Positions 36,303 to 45,910 of a stretch of DNA of 61,232 bases are shown here, in pieces. Source of the DNA: Tannerellaceae bacterium (lineage in GTDB: Bacteria > Bacteroidota > Bacteroidia > Bacteroidales > Tannerellaceae); contig JAIRPK010000008.1 of NCBI GenBank assembly GCA_031257015.1, positions 1 to 61,232 of the forward strand. Reading direction: 5' to 3'. The notes beneath the pieces were generated by a model. It saw only the letters and a list, made by a program, of their open reading frames with translations. It was not told where the DNA came from and made no database searches. The first letter of the stretch is position 1, and every line of letters begins with the position of its first letter. A program made the translations under genes and the position numbers.

Positions 36303-36310
36303 TATCTTTG
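36303..36310 (+). promoter_or_regulatory. -7 box TATCTTTG for the DUF3298-like/rsmG operon
   Basis: Perfect TAnnTTTG match, 28 bases before the chosen ATG at 36338. It makes the upstream Met at 36308 impossible. Confidence 0.6.
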
Positions 36311-36337
36311 CAGCTGTTAAATAAAATGCAAGTAAGT

Positions 36338-37225
36338 ATGAAGCCCAGTAAATATGTGTCATTAGCCTTCTTCCTATATATAATACTATCGTTGTTTTCC
36401 TGCAATCCCAAGGAGGCGCAAACTTCTGAAAGTGGCATTCGTTTTGATTCCATAAAAATTCATCATACCCCCCATTATTTAAACGACCCCTCCAAACCGT
36501 CCTTTAACGTCCGCATCGATTTCATCTATCCCGTTGCTGGCCTAGACGCCGAACGTATAAAGGCCATTCAAAAAATATTTGTCCGCAACATACCTGGTGA
36601 GGAGGGACTTAGCAACCTTACCCCTCTGGAAGCTGCAAACACCCTAGCCTCACGCGATTCGGCCTCTTTTAAGGACGAAGGTGACGAAATACTGAAAGCA
36701 ATGATGGAGCAGGAGAAACACAACGAGCATGAAGATGACAAGGAAATCGACCTTGCTTTGTCCGTCCTCTCAAATATACATTTAACATTGCGGAATGACA
36801 TACTCTTTAATAATAATAACATAATTAGCTGCCAATGGAATAGAGAAACCTATTATGGCGGCGCTCACTGTTCAAGGACATACAAATTTTTCAATATCAA
36901 TCTTGTGACATCCACGCAGCTGACGGAAAAAGACATCTTCATTGACGATTACCAATCGACTCTTACTCGAATAATAATCTCCAAGCTGATGAAGCAGAGC
37001 AATGTTAAGGACGCAAGCGCCCTTGAAGAAGAAGCATGTTATTTCAGCATAGAAGAAATAACGCCCAACAACAATTTCTCCATCGGCAAGGACGGACTTA
37101 CATTTATATATAATGAGTACGAGATAGCCTGCTACGCCGCAGGAGTAATTAAAGTCTTTATTCCTTATACGGAGCTTAGGGAAATACTGTCTTCCGACAG
37201 TCCTCTAATCCCTTTAAGCCAATGA
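36338..37225 (+). CDS. DUF3298/RsiV-like lipoprotein
   Basis: About 295 residues. The start at 36338 (MKPSKYVSLAFF) gives a lipoprotein signal ending LFSC; an ATG at 36326 is also possible. The body has FNVRIDFIYP near the N-terminus. YYGGAHCSRTYKFFNINL with LTEKDIF after it, and a C-terminal FIYNEYEIACYAAGVIKVFIPYTEL, match the DUF3298 fold found in the anti-sigma factor RsiV and in many Bacteroidota lipoproteins. It is probably periplasmic-facing. rsmG follows after 25 bases. Function is unknown. Confidence 0.75.
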   Translation: MKPSKYVSLAFFLYIILSLFSCNPKEAQTSESGIRFDSIKIHHTPHYLNDPSKPSFNVRIDFIYPVAGLDAERIKAIQKIFVRNIPGEEGLSNLTPLEAANTLASRDSASFKDEGDEILKAMMEQEKHNEHEDDKEIDLALSVLSNIHLTLRNDILFNNNNIISCQWNRETYYGGAHCSRTYKFFNINLVTSTQLTEKDIFIDDYQSTLTRIIISKLMKQSNVKDASALEEEACYFSIEEITPNNNFSIGKDGLTFIYNEYEIACYAAGVIKVFIPYTELREILSSDSPLIPLSQ

Positions 37226-37250
37226 CAACTCCAATGTCCCGTAAATCGAA

Positions 37251-37892
37251 ATGACAGGAAACGCACAGTTTAAAAATCTTTTGGGCTATTTTCCAGAATT
37301 GGAAGCGAAGCAGTGCGAACAATTGTCCGCGCTTGAAGAATTATACACCGAATGGAACTCAAAGATTAATGTTGTATCCCGAAAAGATATAGACAATCTA
37401 TACCTCCACCATGTTCAGCACTCGCTGGGTATCATTAGACTGATACGCTTTTCCCCCGGCTCTTCAATAATGGATCTGGGTACTGGCGGCGGTTTCCCTG
37501 GTATTCCGTTAGCCATATATTATCCCGATGTCCGCTTTCGCCTGGTGGACAGCATTGGAAAAAAAATAAAAGTTGCCGAAGCCGTCGCAACAGCTATTGG
37601 ACTGACGAACGTCACATTTTTCTACGGTCGAGCAGAAAATGAGACGGAGCATGATTATGATTTTGTAGTCAGCCGTGCAGTCGCTACTCCGGCAGAGCTT
37701 GCTCCCGTGGCCGCTCGCCTCATCAGCAGGAAGCAGCGCAGCGCTCTCCCGAATGGTCTTATATGCCTGCGCGGTAGCGACCCGACAGGTGATGGCAGTG
37801 CATACAGCCGGAGACAGATGAGTATTGACTTAAGGAAATATTATAAAGAAACTTATTACCATTCAAAAAAAGTTTTATACATACCATTATGA
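37251..37892 (+). CDS. rsmG: 16S rRNA (guanine-527-N7)-methyltransferase
   Basis: A 213-residue SAM-dependent methyltransferase that modifies G527 of 16S rRNA. Family hallmarks are ELYTEWNSKINVVSRKD, LYLHHVQHSLGI, and the SAM motif SIMDLGTGGGFPGIPLAIYYP. LVDSIGKKIKVAEAVATAIGL follows, then SRAVATPAEL. The length is normal. Its end overlaps the MBL hydrolase start as ATGA, making a coupled pair. In other bacteria loss of this enzyme gives low-level streptomycin resistance; here it looks intact. Confidence 0.95.
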   Translation: MTGNAQFKNLLGYFPELEAKQCEQLSALEELYTEWNSKINVVSRKDIDNLYLHHVQHSLGIIRLIRFSPGSSIMDLGTGGGFPGIPLAIYYPDVRFRLVDSIGKKIKVAEAVATAIGLTNVTFFYGRAENETEHDYDFVVSRAVATPAELAPVAARLISRKQRSALPNGLICLRGSDPTGDGSAYSRRQMSIDLRKYYKETYYHSKKVLYIPL

Positions 37893-38533
37893 TTACTGTA
37901 AAGTCATTCGAGTTTAATTATTTCGCGGTGAACACCTACGTTCTGCACGACGAGACAGGCGATGGCGTATTGATTGACTGCGGCTGTTTCCGCAAGGCGG
38001 AAGAAGAGGAGTTGACAAACTACATTACATCCAACAACATCACGTTGAAACATCTCCTCTGCACCCACCTTCACGTGGATCACGTCTTCGGGAATGAATT
38101 TGTCCATCGCACATTCGGCTTAAAACCCCAAGCGCATAAAGCGGATGACGAAGGCCTTCCTACTCCCTTGGAGCAAGCCCGCAAGTTCGGGATCATGGAC
38201 AAAGTCCGCGCCGTAAAGATCGGTAAATATATAGTGGGTAATGACGTCATCCGTTTCGGCAATTCCGAGCTGGTAGCCCGCTTGGTTCCCGGCCATTCCC
38301 CCGGCAGCCTGATTTTTTACAATCAAAAGAACGGATTTGCCATCGTAGGTGATGCTATTTTCAACCGTGGCATTGGACGAACAGATCTTTGGGGCGGCGA
38401 TCGAGATTTGCTCGTTGCAGCTATAAAAGATAAAATCCTTTCATTGCCTGACGATACGATTCTGTATCCCGGTCATGGCCCGTCCACAAACGTGGTGAGC
38501 GAGAGCTTGAATAATCCATTTCTTGTAATCTGA
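37889..38533 (+). CDS. Metallo-beta-lactamase-fold hydrolase, glyoxalase II-like
   Basis: A 214-residue MBL-fold protein. The binuclear metal motif is THLHVDHVFG (HxHxDH). Further ligands are the His in VPGHSPGS, the Asp in AIVGDAIF, and the His in YPGHGPST. It is the short YcbL/GloB-like type without the C-terminal glutathione-binding helices, so a thioester hydrolase or persulfide dioxygenase-like role is possible. It overlaps rsmG by four bases and sits nine bases before gcvP. Confidence 0.88.
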   Translation: MITVKSFEFNYFAVNTYVLHDETGDGVLIDCGCFRKAEEEELTNYITSNNITLKHLLCTHLHVDHVFGNEFVHRTFGLKPQAHKADDEGLPTPLEQARKFGIMDKVRAVKIGKYIVGNDVIRFGNSELVARLVPGHSPGSLIFYNQKNGFAIVGDAIFNRGIGRTDLWGGDRDLLVAAIKDKILSLPDDTILYPGHGPSTNVVSESLNNPFLVI

Positions 38534-38542
38534 CATAATCTT

Positions 38543-41389
38543 ATGAATACAAACAGTTTCGCCACCCGCCACAATGGCATAACCGCCGTTAATATCCCAG
38601 AGATGCTATCCACCATCGGCGTCTCCTCTTTGGATGAACTCCTAGATCAGACCATCCCGACGGACATTCGATTAAGCAAGGAATTATATCTCCCTGCTCC
38701 GATGACCGAGCGCGAGTATGCCGAGCACATTGCCGAGCTAGCCTCAAAAAACAGCGTCTTTACTTCCTATATTGGCATGGGCTGGTATGACACTATTTGC
38801 CCTGCTCCGATACAGCGGAATGTTTTGGAGAACCCAATATGGTACACATCCTATACGCCCTATCAGGCAGAAGTATCCCAAGGACGACTCGAAGCATTGC
38901 TAAATTTCCAGACAATGATATGCGAGCTAACGGGACTCCCACTCTCGAATTGTTCACTTTTAGACGAAGCAACAGCAGCTGCGGAGGCAGCCACCATGCT
39001 TTACGGCACACGCTGCCGGGAACAGGTAAAGGCTGGTTCATCCACCCTTTTCGTTGACGACAACATCTTCCCTTCTACTCTTGCCGTCCTCCTCACTCGC
39101 ATGGAGCCGCAAGGCATAACCGTGCAGACAGGTGATTATTCCAAGCTATCGTTTACGCCGGACATATTCGGTGCCATTGTCCAATTCCCCAACGCCAACG
39201 GCTCAGTCGAGGACTATCGCGGTTTCATCAAGCACGCATCCTCAGCCGGAGTTCGTGTCGCCGTAGCTGCTGACTTGATGAGTCTTGTCCTCCTATCGCC
39301 TCCTGGGGAATGGGGAGCCGAAGTAGTATTCGGTTCAGCCCAACGCTTCGGCATCCCCATGTACTACGGAGGACCATCCGCCGCTTACATGGCGACAAAG
39401 GAAGAATACAAGCGGTCCATCCCCGGTCGCATAATCGGGATATCAAAAGACGCCTACGGACATCCTGCCCTTCGCCTCGCCCTCCAGACACGCGAACAGC
39501 ATATCAAGCGCGAAAAGGCCACATCCAATATATGCACAGCGCAAGCACTCCTGGCATCCATGTCAGGATTTTATGCCATTTATCACGGTTCTGACGGTTT
39601 GAAAGATATAGCCAGCCGAATACATGCTTATGCAGGATTCCTCTCATCCGAATTGAAGCAATTGGGATACGAGCAAGTAAATCAAAATTATTTCGACACG
39701 CTCCTCATAAACATCCCCTCTGGTGCCTCCGTTGACACACTCAGAGAAATAGCCATTGAATGTAACGTCAACCTGCGATACTTGGATACCGGTAGGCAGG
39801 TAGGCATCAGCATTGATGAAACGACGCAGCTGACGGACATAGGCGTCCTCCTCTACATTTTCGCAGAAACCATCGGAAAAGATTACACCTTAAATATAGA
39901 TGACATCCCGCGCATCGTTTATTTTGAAGATAAATTCACCCGCACCTCCCCCTTCCTCTGCCAGGATGTATTTAATAAGTACCGCACCGAGACGGAACTT
40001 ATGCGCTATATCACCAGGCTAAGCCGCCGCGACATATCACTCGCCCAGTCGATGATTCCCCTGGGATCATGCACAATGAAGCTCAATGCCGCCTCTGAAC
40101 TATTTGCCTTGAGCCGCCCCGAATTTCAAAACATACATCCATACGCGCCCGCCGACCAGACCGAAGGCTACCGTGAGTTGATCGAGAATCTCATCGGCTA
40201 TCTAGCCGAAATAACCGGTTTGCCAGGTGTCAGCCTCCAACCCAATTCCGGCGCATCAGGCGAATATGCCGGTCTGCGAGTAATCCGAGCCTATCAGGAA
40301 AGCATAGGCGAGGGGCATCGTAACATTATCCTGCTCCCCGCCTCGGCTCATGGCACAAATCCAGCCAGCGCCGTACAGTGCGGCTACACGACCGTAACCG
40401 TTAAGACTGACGAAAACGGAAATATTGACATGGACGACTTCCGCCGCAAAAGCGAAGAAAACCAATCTTCCCTCGCCGCAACCATGATTACCTATCCTTC
40501 AACACACGGAATCTTTGAAACCGACATACGGGAAATGTGCGCCATCGTCCATCGTTACGGAGGGCAGGTCTATATGGACGGCGCCAACATGAACGCTCAA
40601 GTCGGCCTTACCCACCCCGGCATCATAGGCGCAGACGTCTGCCACCTAAATCTTCATAAAACCTTTGCCTCACCACATGGAGGAGGAGGCCCCGGCGCAG
40701 GCCCAATATGTGTAGCCCGCCACTTAATCCCATTCCTCCCCTCACACCCCGTAGCCTGGAGAGACAGAACAAATACAATCGCAGCCTCCCCCTACGGAAG
40801 CGTCGGCATATTGCCCATAACATATGCTTACATCCGACTGCTCGGCTCCGAGGGATTGAAAGAGGCTTCCCAAATAGCCATACTTAATGCAAATTACCTC
40901 GCAGCAAAATTAAAAGACACTTACGGCATCGTCTATACAGGCGCAACCGGTCGCGTCGGACACGAACTAATCCTGGAATGTCGAAAAATCAAAGAGCGCT
41001 CCGGTATAGACGAAACCGACATCGCCAAACGGCTTATGGATTTTGGCTATCATGCCCCCACGCTTTCCTTCCCCGTTCACGGCACATTGATGATTGAGCC
41101 GACCGAAAGCGAAAGCAAAGTCGAACTTGACCGCTTCGTCGATACCCTATTATGTATATGGGAAGAGATCAAGGAAGTTGAAGACGGGCGTGCCCAAGCC
41201 GACGATAATGTCCTGAAAAATGCCCCACACCCCCAATATGAAGCGACCGCCGATGAATGGACACATTCCTACTCCAGAAGCAAAGCCGTTTTCCCCCTGC
41301 CATGGCTGCATGAAAACAAGTTTTGGGTTAATGTAGCCCGCGTGGACAACGCATTTGGAGACCGTAACCTGACATCCGTCCGAAGTTAA
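38543..41389 (+). CDS. gcvP: Glycine dehydrogenase (decarboxylating), P-protein
   Basis: A 948-residue single-chain P-protein of the glycine cleavage system, equivalent to fused GcvPA and GcvPB. It decarboxylates glycine with PLP and passes the aminomethyl group to the lipoyl H-protein. The N-terminal half has YTPYQAEVSQGRLEALLNFQ and the DEATAAAEA loop. The C-terminal half has SMIPLGSCTMKLNAASE, LPGVSLQPNSGASGEYAGL, and the PLP lysine in NLHKTFASPHGGGGPG. The end FWVNVARVDNAFGDRNL is canonical. GcvT and GcvH are not in the window. A terminator follows. Confidence 0.97.
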   Translation: MNTNSFATRHNGITAVNIPEMLSTIGVSSLDELLDQTIPTDIRLSKELYLPAPMTEREYAEHIAELASKNSVFTSYIGMGWYDTICPAPIQRNVLENPIWYTSYTPYQAEVSQGRLEALLNFQTMICELTGLPLSNCSLLDEATAAAEAATMLYGTRCREQVKAGSSTLFVDDNIFPSTLAVLLTRMEPQGITVQTGDYSKLSFTPDIFGAIVQFPNANGSVEDYRGFIKHASSAGVRVAVAADLMSLVLLSPPGEWGAEVVFGSAQRFGIPMYYGGPSAAYMATKEEYKRSIPGRIIGISKDAYGHPALRLALQTREQHIKREKATSNICTAQALLASMSGFYAIYHGSDGLKDIASRIHAYAGFLSSELKQLGYEQVNQNYFDTLLINIPSGASVDTLREIAIECNVNLRYLDTGRQVGISIDETTQLTDIGVLLYIFAETIGKDYTLNIDDIPRIVYFEDKFTRTSPFLCQDVFNKYRTETELMRYITRLSRRDISLAQSMIPLGSCTMKLNAASELFALSRPEFQNIHPYAPADQTEGYRELIENLIGYLAEITGLPGVSLQPNSGASGEYAGLRVIRAYQESIGEGHRNIILLPASAHGTNPASAVQCGYTTVTVKTDENGNIDMDDFRRKSEENQSSLAATMITYPSTHGIFETDIREMCAIVHRYGGQVYMDGANMNAQVGLTHPGIIGADVCHLNLHKTFASPHGGGGPGAGPICVARHLIPFLPSHPVAWRDRTNTIAASPYGSVGILPITYAYIRLLGSEGLKEASQIAILNANYLAAKLKDTYGIVYTGATGRVGHELILECRKIKERSGIDETDIAKRLMDFGYHAPTLSFPVHGTLMIEPTESESKVELDRFVDTLLCIWEEIKEVEDGRAQADDNVLKNAPHPQYEATADEWTHSYSRSKAVFPLPWLHENKFWVNVARVDNAFGDRNLTSVRS

Positions 41390-41413
41390 AACTATAAAAA
41401 ACCGATAACTGTT

Positions 41414-41446
41414 AAGGCGTCCTGCATATTGCCAGGCGCCTTTTAT
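41414..41446 (+). terminator. Intrinsic terminator after gcvP
   Basis: AAGGCGTCCTG pairs with CAGGCGCCTT with one bulge, followed by TTTATTTTT. Confidence 0.75.
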
Positions 41447-41527
41447 TTTTATCTCTCCTCACCGTCATCATACATATTTCTTTAAAAGGAAAAACACACC
41501 ATAATTCTAAGCCTTAATTTAAAATAG

Positions 41528-42025
41528 CGCTCAAACTCTCCGAGAAAAGCCCCTTCTTTCATCAAATTACTGGAATACGACTACAACAGAACAAACCCAA
41601 ACTTCGTCAAACGCCCGGACACAATGCAACTCGGCTTCTCCGCATCAACCGGCGGAAGCGCAAGAGGCCTTCACGAAATCCGCGATGTCATGATCAAACC
41701 GCCAGGCAACTTCCAAACCTTTAAGCTCGCCCCCCAGCAGCCGTATGGGAAGAAATACGCCAATAACAACGGCTATATTCAGCAATACCGGCTCACTGAA
41801 AGGCATAACCGTCACAGACACGCTCCCGGCAGTATCCACATCCACTCCAGCACCAGCCCAATCAGCGACATGGAAATCTTCGCCGCCGCCGGACGCACCA
41901 TCCCCCGCCTCGCCAACCTCAACCTCAACACAACCGACCTTCGCCTCCCCATCCCCCCCGACATCTACACCATAAAAGCCCACATAAACGGCCTCCCCTA
42001 CACCGACAAAGCCCTGGTCAAATAG
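41528..42025 (+). pseudogene. Broken T9SS cargo protein: L-type lectin fragment plus C-terminal sorting domain
   Basis: Three frame segments read as one protein tail. From 41528, after an in-frame stop at 41525, comes RTNPNFVKRPDTMQLGFSAS with TGGSARGLHEIRDVMI, the strand pattern of bacterial legume-like lectin domains (GFSAxTGG...HEIR). Near 41740 the sense moves one frame over (MGRNTPITTAIFSNTGSLKG then ITVTDTLPA), which recalls DUF11-type repeats. Near 41840 it returns to the first frame: SISPISDMEIFAAAGRTI-like text is seen as SPISDMEIFAAAGRTI, LPIPPDIYTIKAHING and a stop at 42023. The last part matches type A T9SS sorting domains. No start or promoter exists, so it is a decayed end of a large secreted adhesin-like gene. 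Confidence 0.65.
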
Positions 42026-42050
42026 CCCCCCTCCCATTCATCAACAAGCA

Positions 42051-42386
42051 GAGCTAGCTCGCGAACTTCCAGAGCCAGCTCGCAAACCTCCAGAGCTAGC
42101 TCGCAAACTTCCGGAGCTAGCTCGCAAACTTCCAGAGCTAGCTCGCGAACCTCCGGAGCCAGCTCGCACTCTTCCGGCGCGTGCGACAGAACCCTCGGCG
42201 CGTGCGACGGAACTCTCGGCGCGTGCGACGGAACTCTCGGCGCGTGCGACGGAACTCTCGGCGCGTGCGACAGAACTCTCGGCGCGTGCGACGGAACTCT
42301 TGGCGCGTGCGACGGAACCCTCGGCGCGTGCGCCGGAACTCTCGGCGCGTGCGCCGGAACTCTTGGCGCGTGCGCCGGAATCATGC
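42051..42386. repeat. Composite 21-bp tandem array, locus 2 (6 B-type then 10 A-type units, inverted)
   Basis: Sixteen consecutive units share one 21-bp register. Units 1-6 (from 42051) begin GAGCTAGCTCGC or GAGCCAGCTCGC, the reverse complement of the B unit at 7.9-8.4 kb. Units 7-16 (from 42177) begin GCGCGTGCGAC or GCGCGTGCGCC and mostly end AACTCTCG, the reverse complement of the A unit except for two swapped core bases. Unit 6 is a B/A hybrid. Read on the minus strand the order is A then B, exactly as at locus 1. A minus-strand frame is open through it with PSHAPRV and CELALEV heptads. It ends 144 bases before porP. Confidence 0.95.
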
Positions 42387-42530
42387 GCATAGGCGGAAAC
42401 AAGTGTGGCGGGCGGAAAAACAATGCCTTACCCCTCTTTTGCATCTCCTTCCTCCCTAACCTCCCTGTCTTTTGTAACAGAAAACCGAAAACAAGGAACA
42501 ATATAATGAGCGGCTTATCGTTTGAATATC

Positions 42531-43472
42531 ATGCTAAAGAGGTTATTTCTTTTAATTATAGGTCTGGAGGGCAGCGTTGCAGCAGCGCAGAACGACGCCT
42601 TCTTTAGCCACTATTTCATAACCCAGGGCTATTACAACCCCGCATACGCAGGAGCGACAAGCGATATGAACATAACGGTAATTCACAAACAGCAATGGAT
42701 AGGAATGCCGGGAGCGCCCAAGCCTCTTTTTGCAATGGTTGACAGACCGTTTCAGGCCGGAAAAGCCAGCATTGGCGCAGGCCTGTCGCTATATCAGGAA
42801 TCCATAGGCCTGTTTAGCAACTCCAATATTTCCGCGCAGATAGCCATAAAACAAAAACTCTTCGGCGGCGTTCTAAGCATCGGCATCCAGCCCGGCCTTT
42901 TCAGCACAACGTTTGACGGGACAAACATAAAATGGGGCGAATCGCCCGAAAATCAGGAAGAGGACGAAGCCGTCCCCAAGACGGAACTCACCGGAATGAC
43001 CTTTGATTTCAACGCGGGCGCATATTTCCAGCTCAAAAACCTCTATCTCGGCTTCGGAATGATGCACGTCCTCTCACCGGAATACGAACTGGATCAAAAC
43101 ACAACGTCGTATATAGACCGGACTTACAATCTCCTTGGCGGGTACAATATTCAACTAAAAGACACGTTATTTGAGTTGCAACCCTCCTTTTTGGCAATAA
43201 CAGATATGCAAACGTTTCAAATGGAAATTACCGGGCGGCTGTTATATAACAAAATGTTCAGCGGAGGATTGTCTTGGCGCATCAACTCGTCAGTCGTAGC
43301 ATTCCTTGGCGCATCGTTTAACAACGTGGAAGCAGGCTACGCATACGATTACCCGGTTTCGGCCATCAACAAGGTCAGCAGCGGCAGCCACGAAGTAGTG
43401 TTGAGATACAGATTTAAACTGGATAAAGCAAAAACAGGAAACTATAAACATAAAAGCGTACGTTTATTATAA
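42531..43472 (+). CDS. porP: PorP/SprF family T9SS outer-membrane protein
   Basis: About 313 residues from the Met at 42531 (MLKRLFLLIIG), which opens a signal peptide ending AAAQ. PorP/SprF hallmarks are HYFITQGYYNPAYAG near the N-terminus, HKQQWIGMPGAPK, and repeated outer-membrane beta-strands. The end is HEVVLRYRFKLDKAK. It belongs to the T9SS trans-envelope complex and helps tether PorK/PorN rings or surface adhesins. It heads the PorP-GldK-L-M-N run, three bases before gldK. The 21-bp array and a degraded T9SS cargo gene lie immediately upstream. Confidence 0.93.
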   Translation: MLKRLFLLIIGLEGSVAAAQNDAFFSHYFITQGYYNPAYAGATSDMNITVIHKQQWIGMPGAPKPLFAMVDRPFQAGKASIGAGLSLYQESIGLFSNSNISAQIAIKQKLFGGVLSIGIQPGLFSTTFDGTNIKWGESPENQEEDEAVPKTELTGMTFDFNAGAYFQLKNLYLGFGMMHVLSPEYELDQNTTSYIDRTYNLLGGYNIQLKDTLFELQPSFLAITDMQTFQMEITGRLLYNKMFSGGLSWRINSSVVAFLGASFNNVEAGYAYDYPVSAINKVSSGSHEVVLRYRFKLDKAKTGNYKHKSVRLL

Positions 43473-43475
43473 TAT

Positions 43476-44903
43476 ATGAAAAGAATAGTATTAATGCTTG
43501 CTGTAAAAGCAACCTTACTCACCTCCTGCGGCAGGTCGATGATGGGAGGAGGCGAAGTCACCGGCGCACGTAGCGCCGCCGTGAATGAGCCTGCCCCTTA
43601 CGGAATGGTGCTGGTAAAGCGTGGCGCATTTGAGATGGGGCCTTCGGACAAAGATTCGCTCTGGGGAATGATGCCTGACACGAAAGGCGTATCCTTTGAT
43701 GCTTTCTGGATGGACCAGACGGAAATAACCAATGCACAGTACAGGCAATTCGTCTATTGGGTGCGTGATTCAATTATCCGTGAACGCCTGGCAGATCCGC
43801 AGTACGGAGGTAATGACCTCTTTAAAATTACCGAAGACAGATACGGCGAACCTGTCGTCCCCCACCTGAACTGGAACAGACCCATTCCATGGCGTCGGGC
43901 TTCCGAGGACGAACAACGCGCCATCGAAAGCATTTACTATACCAACCCCGTCACAGGAGAAAAAAAACTGGATCCAAAGCAAATGCTGTTTACATACGAA
44001 TGGTACGACTATACCACCGCAGCGCTTAGAAAGAATCGCTTCGATCCCGCCGAGCGCATAAGAAATACCGACATAAAGCCTGACCCCGACGAAGTGATAA
44101 TGATTTCAAAAGACACGGCATACATCGACGAAGAAGGCCGCATAATCAACGAAACCATAACAAGGCCGCTAAGCAGCGAATGGGACTTCCTCAACACCCG
44201 CATCATTAATATATATCCTGACGAAACATGCTGGATAAACGATTTCAAAAACGCATACAACGAACCCTACATGCGAATGTACTTTCAGCACCCCGGCTAC
44301 GACGATTACCCTGTCGTGGGCGTTTCGTGGGAACAGGCAACTGCCTTCTGCGAATGGCGCACCAATCTGTACAAAACCTCCGGCAATCTGCCGTCCGGCA
44401 TGGCCATAGAGCCGTTTCGCCTCCCAACCGAGGGTGAATGGGAATATGCCGCTCGCACAGGGAAAAACGAATATAAATACCCATGGGCGACTGACGGCTT
44501 GCAGAGCAACGACTGCTTCCTCGGCAACTTCAAGCCGGGCAACGGCAATTATACCGAGGACGGCCATCTGATAACCTCTAAAGTCGCCTCATTCTCCCCG
44601 AACGAATTTGGCTTGTACGATATGGCCGGAAACGTTGCCGAATGGACGGCGACGGTTTATTCGGAATCCGGCCCCAGACAAATGAACGATATGAACCCCG
44701 ACCTCCGCTACAATGCAGCCAGGGAAGATCCATACGCAATGAAGAAGAAAGTCATAAGAGGAGGTTCATGGAAAGACGTAGCTCAATTTATCCGCTCAGA
44801 CATGCGTGCTTTTGAATACCAGAACGAAACGCGCTCATACATCGGATTCCGTTGCGTTCGTACGCAAATAGGATTTTCGCGTTCCAAGGGTGGAAAAAAA
44901 TAA
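43476..44903 (+). CDS. gldK: T9SS lipoprotein GldK/PorK
   Basis: A 475-residue lipoprotein (signal ending LLTSC) with the formylglycine-generating-enzyme-like fold typical of GldK: YGMVLVKRGAFEMGPSDKD, FWMDQTEITNAQYRQF, and a C-terminal FRLPTEGEWEYAARTG, YDMAGNVAEWTATVY and KVIRGGSWKD. GldK forms the periplasmic ring under the outer membrane with GldN. The C-terminus is Lys-rich. It lies between porP and gldL, in conserved T9SS order. Confidence 0.95.
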   Translation: MKRIVLMLAVKATLLTSCGRSMMGGGEVTGARSAAVNEPAPYGMVLVKRGAFEMGPSDKDSLWGMMPDTKGVSFDAFWMDQTEITNAQYRQFVYWVRDSIIRERLADPQYGGNDLFKITEDRYGEPVVPHLNWNRPIPWRRASEDEQRAIESIYYTNPVTGEKKLDPKQMLFTYEWYDYTTAALRKNRFDPAERIRNTDIKPDPDEVIMISKDTAYIDEEGRIINETITRPLSSEWDFLNTRIINIYPDETCWINDFKNAYNEPYMRMYFQHPGYDDYPVVGVSWEQATAFCEWRTNLYKTSGNLPSGMAIEPFRLPTEGEWEYAARTGKNEYKYPWATDGLQSNDCFLGNFKPGNGNYTEDGHLITSKVASFSPNEFGLYDMAGNVAEWTATVYSESGPRQMNDMNPDLRYNAAREDPYAMKKKVIRGGSWKDVAQFIRSDMRAFEYQNETRSYIGFRCVRTQIGFSRSKGGKK

Positions 44904-44944
44904 TATTACAGGATAAAGGATAACGATATAAAGCAGAAAAAACA

Positions 44945-45907
44945 ATGGGAAAATACAAAATATACAAGAATAGAGTAGAGATGTTCTTCTCCAGCAATGG
45001 AGGGAAAAGAATACTGAACTTCTTTTACAGCTGGGGAGCCTCGGTCGTAATCCTCGGTGCCTTGTTCAAAATCCTCCACCTTCCTTATGGCAACCAGATG
45101 CTGGCCATAGGGATGATAACGGAAGTTGTCGTGTTTTTCATTTTCGGTTTCGAGCGCCCCAGCTCCGATTACAGATGGGAAGACGTATTCCCCGCATTGA
45201 GTTCAAAGAATCCCCTTGACCGCCCTGACATTAGTCCCTCATCCGGCAGCTCCGTTGCCGGTACAGGCGGAGGCATAAACATGGGAGGAAACATTCATGG
45301 TACAGCCACCCAGGCAAACAATGGAGGCGGAAATATTCCGACAAGCGGAGGCGCATCCGGCGGTACATACATTAATATAAGCGGAAGCCAGGCCGCAGAC
45401 CCGAACACAATCACCATAACCCAAAAGATGCTAGACGCTGCCGACCGCATATCCGAAATACCCGACTTGGCTGCCGCCACACAGAAATATATGGAACAAA
45501 TAGCAAAAATATCCGCCGAACTGGAAAAATTCAGCTCCGTAACCGAATCCCTGTCCAGTGTATCAAATGGAATCAACAGCAACTCGCTAAATTACGTCCG
45601 GCAGATGGAAAATCTCAATCGGAACGTAGCAGGGCTAAACACCATATACGAACTCCAACTCAAAAGCATAAGTTCACAGATAAGCTCCATTGAGCATATC
45701 AACGCTGGCCTCAATCGCATCAAAGACTTATATGAAGGCTCCATTGTCGACAGCTCCGTTTTCCGTGCCGAGACAGAGAAGATGGCCCAACAGCTCGCTC
45801 AGCTCAACACCGTTTATGCCCGCCTCCTCCAAGCCATGACCGTTAATATGGGCATACCCGCGGCACAGGCTGGACAGTTTCAACCTAATCCATCCCAAAC
45901 AAAATAA
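44945..45907 (+). CDS. gldL: T9SS inner-membrane motor protein GldL/PorL
   Basis: The 320-residue protein has two N-terminal transmembrane helices (about residues 24-40 and 50-68: FYSWGASVVILGALFKI, then LAIGMITEVVVFFIFGFERP) with the conserved Glu in the second that is implicated in proton flow. A Gly/Ser/Asn-rich linker (about 95-150) leads to a long cytoplasmic alpha-helical region. GldL and GldM form the proton-driven motor that powers T9SS secretion and gliding. It sits between gldK and gldM. Confidence 0.95.
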   Translation: MGKYKIYKNRVEMFFSSNGGKRILNFFYSWGASVVILGALFKILHLPYGNQMLAIGMITEVVVFFIFGFERPSSDYRWEDVFPALSSKNPLDRPDISPSSGSSVAGTGGGINMGGNIHGTATQANNGGGNIPTSGGASGGTYINISGSQAADPNTITITQKMLDAADRISEIPDLAAATQKYMEQIAKISAELEKFSSVTESLSSVSNGINSNSLNYVRQMENLNRNVAGLNTIYELQLKSISSQISSIEHINAGLNRIKDLYEGSIVDSSVFRAETEKMAQQLAQLNTVYARLLQAMTVNMGIPAAQAGQFQPNPSQTK

Positions 45908-45910
45908 ATA

